Assembly (NCBI RefSeq): GCF_000208865.1
Contig: NC_018393.1
Coordinates: 3,800,714-3,864,713 of the forward strand
Direction: 5' to 3'
From: Neospora caninum Liverpool
Taxonomy: Eukaryota; Apicomplexa; Conoidasida; Eucoccidiorida; Sarcocystidae
DNA: 64,000 nt
Shown in pieces: positions 60,237-64,000 of this stretch. The translations under genes and the position numbers were made by a program. The notes beneath the pieces were generated by a model, which was given only the letters and a program-made list of their open reading frames with translations, had not been told where the DNA came from and did not search any database. Numbering within the stretch: position 1 is the stretch's first letter; the number at the start of each line of letters is the position of its first letter.

Positions 60237-63173
60237 TGGGATGCTGCTAACCATTCTGCAAAGCAGATAATGCGTTTGCGCTGCCAGAGGCACTGAAGAC
60301 GACCGCGGCAAAAATGTGTGCCGAATTACAAAGGAACAGGTTGCCGTGTTCTGTGATGAGGTTTGCTGCAGTTGGAAAAAAGGCCATCCTTCGTCTCTCT
60401 CAACTCACACACAGTGCATCTCCCTAAATGGCTGTCCACTACATTGCAGACGGACCCGCGGTGTGTACAGAGAACCACAGGAGCTACCCACCAGTGCTAC
60501 AGGATGCACAGGGACGATTGTTGCCCGACAAACCCGAAAATGCTGCGTGTTTCTGCCCTTGTCGGAATGATGGAACAGAAACATTCCCAAGTGTACATAG
60601 GGACCGTCGTGTCGATTCCGCAGTCCCCACGAAACAAACGTTGTTTCAGCAGTGCCGAGATCAGTCGTCTCTCCAGGTTTGGTTTGAGGCAAGGCAAAGC
60701 AATAGTTGGCGCACACGAAGGACACCGCCACTCATTGGCAAGTATATGGGCTTTCCGGCTGCGCCTGGCCTGGTTTTGTAATGGTCTATGTATACTTTTT
60801 AATGGTATACATTTCAGTCATGTCATTGTTGGTGCTATGTTGGGATTCTTTAATTGGAGTACCTGGAGCTTAACAACGATTCCGTCTTCCAGCTTCCAAT
60901 TAAACTACATACTAAAATGAGCGCGTGTCAGCGTCGACTAGGTGGCTTGGACGTAGCCCGTCGAATCTTCTACCAGTGCTGAGAGAACGCTTTGGGCTCA
61001 TGCCGAATTTTCAAATTAGAAGGATTTTGACAACGTTCTCACGAGATGACACGGCATGTTTTGAGAAGCGCGAGTGTGTAATTTTTAGCTCCGTGAGGTG
61101 GTTACGTATTTGCCAAGAAACTGTGTTAAAGCAAATGTAAAGGAGCATTATGTAAGATATTCTCGGAACCGTTTACAATTTCATATCTGCATTTGTCTAA
61201 GCACTCCGGGTAATGACCCCCGTTACTTTCTATCTCTGAATTTTACAACGGTCGTAAGGCAAGCCGCGGATAGCACGTCAGACAATGTTGGGAGTTCTCG
61301 TCCTCGGATTGTAACAGCACCTCCATGCCGGCTGTGTTTCAGCGATTCCGGAGAATATGTGAGTCGATTCATCTAGCTGTCATCTCCGGTCGACCGCGTA
61401 CCACTCCACCAGTTGGTGTTTGCTGTAGGCGCCTGTGACCGCTGGTTAGATTTCCGCCACGTCCCATTCTTACGGCAACCGCCTACCGCAGAAGACCAAT
61501 TCCAAAGTTTGCCGCATCGTTGTAGAGCGGGGCCGCCCCCAGAAGACGGCGAAAAAGCTGGTGAATCCAGGTCGGTACATTTCGTACAATGCCTCCACCC
61601 CCTGAACAGCCACCAGATTCGATGTGCTTCGAGTCTGAAGAGTTTCTTGTTTCACGGGGTTCATTCCCGGCCTCGAAGCGGTGGATGTCCTCTTGCAGCA
61701 CGTGCTATGCTGAACAGATTTCATTGTTCAAGGAACGTCGCCTGCTGTTGGAAACTGACCACCTGCGGGGGCCCAGGAGACACAGTTCGTATGCAGTTTC
61801 GTAAGATGCGCTGGTGTCGTTCGGAGAGTCCGTCGAGTAGGGAGAGAGTGGATATGCGCCAGGGCGTGTGAGCTCCTCATCAAGCAGGCGTCTGCTCTGT
61901 CCGTGCCCGAGTCGAAAGAACGATGGGGGCAACGCGGCCAATTAAACCTGGCGTGGTGTGCGCGATTCCACTGCAAAGTTGGCGCAACTTGCAGCGGGCC
62001 GAGATACGCGCGTCGTCCTGAGTCTCGCGAGTTCTCACATTGGTCTGTGGCAAAGTGAGACAGCCAGATAAAGCAGCTTTTCGCGTATCCACTCTGGGGT
62101 CACTGTGCCTAGCGCACGTGCGTTCGCTTTACGGACTGATCTCGCGTGCACGCTGGACAGAGCCTGCGCCGCCGTGTGGATCCTTCCAGTTTTGACTGCT
62201 TTCTCTCTGATTCCGTCCGTTTTTTGAGACCAAGTCGCAAGCAGTCTCGCGTATGCCTCTTCCCAGACAACCCTTCGTTTCGATGTGCATCTCCAAGCTG
62301 CGCCTCAGCCAACAAAACGAGGAAGTAAAGTCTGTAACTGAGAGGCTTGTCGTCCAGTCGTGCGCCGCGATCGCGCGGAGTTTGAGCGCGGTGGTGTGCT
62401 GCCGCTGGTGTACAGTGGGAACAAGACACTGCTCGTTTCTTCGCGACCTTTTAAAAAATCCTCATGGGCCTCGTTTCTGTGTTCGTTTGCCGACTTTTGC
62501 GGATTCGCCTGGCCAGTTTGTCCTCTGAAGATCCTAGCTTCCGTGTGGATGTGCGCAAGCACCGGCAACCGTAGGGTGCTCTGCCGACGGACCGGCTTCC
62601 CGCTTGCGTCAAGTGACCGCAGCGGGCTTTTGGAGAGTTTCCCGGCAGGTATATCTTTCTTCTTTCCGTCCTTTTCTGTCATATTCCCGTAGCAACTCGC
62701 CCCGTGTTCCCCCTCCCAGGGTAGGTTTCTCATGCGTAAGTGGTCAGAAGCACGCGTATCCCCATAATTTCAGGGTCACAGCTTTCGTGTGCACTCGACC
62801 TGTCTCTTTTCTGCTGGGGTTTCTTGTCTTTCTGCCCCCTTCTGTTTTCTGTCCACCATTAGCTTTTTCGTTCTTCAGCCCCTTAGTCTTCTCTCCGGTT
62901 GCAGTTCTCTTTCGTGTTCCCCTTTTTAGTTCAATTTCTCCGGTTCCCTGCACTCTCCACAAAATGTGTGCTGGTCCGTGAAGTCCTGTTCCGGCCTTCT
63001 TCGTTCCTGGCTAGTCCACTCCGGCTCTCTCCTCGACCGACCCATGTTGTGTGTCCGTTCTTTCTTTCCTTCGACTTTTCCTCGCCACAGACTCGTCAAC
63101 GTCTCAGGGGCCACACGCCGGCGTTGACAGCGCTCTCGCATCGTTTTTTCCTGCTTTTCTTTTCGCCCTCGCC
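60237..63173. other. Mostly intergenic; one doubtful zinc-finger-like exon pair
   Basis: No full gene could be built. Around 61300-61360 a plus-strand frame reads CRLCFSDSGEY before a gtgagt donor, and from about 61485 another frame reads HRCRAG and then VHFVQCLHPL, vaguely like the halves of a RING-CH zinc finger; phases do not match directly. The stretch 62600-63170 is pyrimidine-rich and is the likely promoter and leader of the gene starting at 63174. Confidence 0.35.
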
Positions 63174-64000
63174 ATGTGTGTTCAACCGTCTCGGCTTCGC
63201 CGTCGCGGGCTCCTCGCTCTCTCTCTCCTTCTTTTGTCGTGCTGCACAGCAGTCGGCCCGCCCAAAGCTTCCGGTTTTTCGGTCCTCGCTCACGCGGCTG
63301 ACTGGGGCTTCTTATCTTCGCCGTCGCTTGCTTCTTCGCCGTCGCTTGCTTCTTCGCCGTCGCTTGCTTCTTCGCCGTCGCTTGCTTCTTCGCCGTCTCT
63401 CTCTCGTCTGCTGGCAGGCAGCGGCGCTTCTTCCACGACGACGCACGCTCGAGTCTCCCTTGAGGACGTGGCCAAGTTTTATCGGAGAGACGGACAGTTG
63501 GTGGCGCTAGAGGGAAATCTAGTTCCAGGGAGCATTTTGTCGACGGGGTCTGCGACACTGGAGGTGTCTGTGCGTCTCACTGGCGTGGAGGCTCTGGCGG
63601 CCGTGGAAGCCCTTGCAGAGGGGCGAGAGGGATCGAAACTCGAGGATGTTCCGCAACAGATAGCCTCCCCTGCGTCCGCTGGAGCCTCGCCCGTCTCGTT
63701 CTCCCTTCGTATCGACGTCTTCGCGTCAGCGCCTCCCCTGGTGTTTGCCAAAGTGAACGACGCTTCTGCGGACTCCGCGACGCCTCGCCGACAACCCTCT
63801 GCAGCCCACGGGCCGTCAAGCGTCGCGACACCGGAAGTCCTAGACGCGTACGACGGCGCTTCGGTCTGCAGTTGGCTGGAGGGCTCTCCCCTGGACAACG
63901 CACCCCACATCTATTCGGCCTCTCTCCTCCTTCCCGTCTCCCTCAGTGCGTCTCCTCTCTTCTATGACGAAGCCGCTGTCTCTCTCCTGGACCCCTCGCG
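63174..64000 (+). CDS. Secretory-pathway protein, 5' part, cut by the window end
   Basis: The ATG at 63174 opens a frame with no stop to the window end (275 codons). The leader, basic PSRLRRRG followed by LLALSLLLLSCCTAVG, is a clear signal peptide. A low-complexity SPSLAS repeat follows at about residues 48-75, then a soluble region starting ARVSLEDVAKFYRRDGQLV, with strand-like blocks such as SATLEVSVRLTGVEAL and SVCSWLEGSPLDN. The order of a VSLE-type strand, a charged loop and a lone Cys in a C-S-x-L/W-L-E context is faintly like EMC10, an ER membrane complex subunit, but this is too weak to name it. ER, surface or organelle targeting is possible. The rest lies outside the window. Frames overlapping it on the minus strand are shadows of the repeat. 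Confidence 0.68.
   Translation, partial: MCVQPSRLRRRGLLALSLLLLSCCTAVGPPKASGFSVLAHAADWGFLSSPSLASSPSLASSPSLASSPSLASSPSLSRLLAGSGASSTTTHARVSLEDVAKFYRRDGQLVALEGNLVPGSILSTGSATLEVSVRLTGVEALAAVEALAEGREGSKLEDVPQQIASPASAGASPVSFSLRIDVFASAPPLVFAKVNDASADSATPRRQPSAAHGPSSVATPEVLDAYDGASVCSWLEGSPLDNAPHIYSASLLLPVSLSASPLFYDEAAVSLLDPS
63315..63397 (+). repeat. 18-base coding tandem repeat, about 4.6 copies
   Basis: Units of TCTTCGCCGTCGCTTGCT repeat without change at 63315-63386, with a partial fifth copy to 63397. In frame they encode SPSLAS repeats just after the signal peptide of the protein starting at 63174. Copy number may vary among strains. Confidence 0.95.

Noticed and set aside
1..64000. CRISPR arrays, insertion sequences, organellar inserts
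   Set aside because: No spaced direct repeats, transposase-like frames, terminal inverted repeats or organellar rRNA-like stretches were seen.

Overview
The window looks like nuclear DNA of a coccidian apicomplexan (Sarcocystidae; Toxoplasma, Hammondia, Neospora or Besnoitia-like). The evidence is intron-rich genes with GT-AG introns of roughly 100-1,000 bases, balanced base composition, long disordered acidic or Gln/Pro/Ser-rich protein tails, a probable RAP-domain protein, a flagellar dynein-docking protein (expected where only the male gamete is flagellated) and TA/CT microsatellites. The species was not determined. All exon models were built by hand from reading frame, splice signals and phase continuity, without transcript data.

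Layout: (1) 1443-3383, minus: small secreted protein, three exons. (2) 6465-15951, plus: outer dynein arm docking complex subunit (ODA1/CCDC114/CCDC63 family) in 13 exons, whose last exon adds about 857 disordered acidic residues. (3) 18397-27994, plus: about 2,237-residue helical-repeat protein ending in a divergent RAP-like C-terminus, probably an organellar RNA-binding factor. (4) 29761-32745, minus: 263-residue coiled-coil protein. (5) 35328-39974, minus: signal-peptide-bearing PP2C-like protein that has lost most metal-binding motifs, a candidate secreted pseudophosphatase; its best model contains an in-frame TAA that must be spliced out or is a real lesion. (6) 43200-49348, plus: coiled-coil protein with disordered ends. 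(7) 51176-57800, minus: 472-residue protein of unknown family in ten mostly tiny exons. (8) 60166-60236, minus: tRNA-Cys(GCA). (9) 63174 to the window end, plus: 5' part of a secretory-pathway protein with an 18-base coding repeat.

The genes are independent single units, not operons. Genes 2 and possibly 4 fit a microgamete axoneme or basal-body role; gene 3 fits mitochondrial or apicoplast RNA metabolism; genes 1, 5 and 9 enter the secretory pathway. The most unusual item is the candidate pseudophosphatase at 35.3-40.0 kb.
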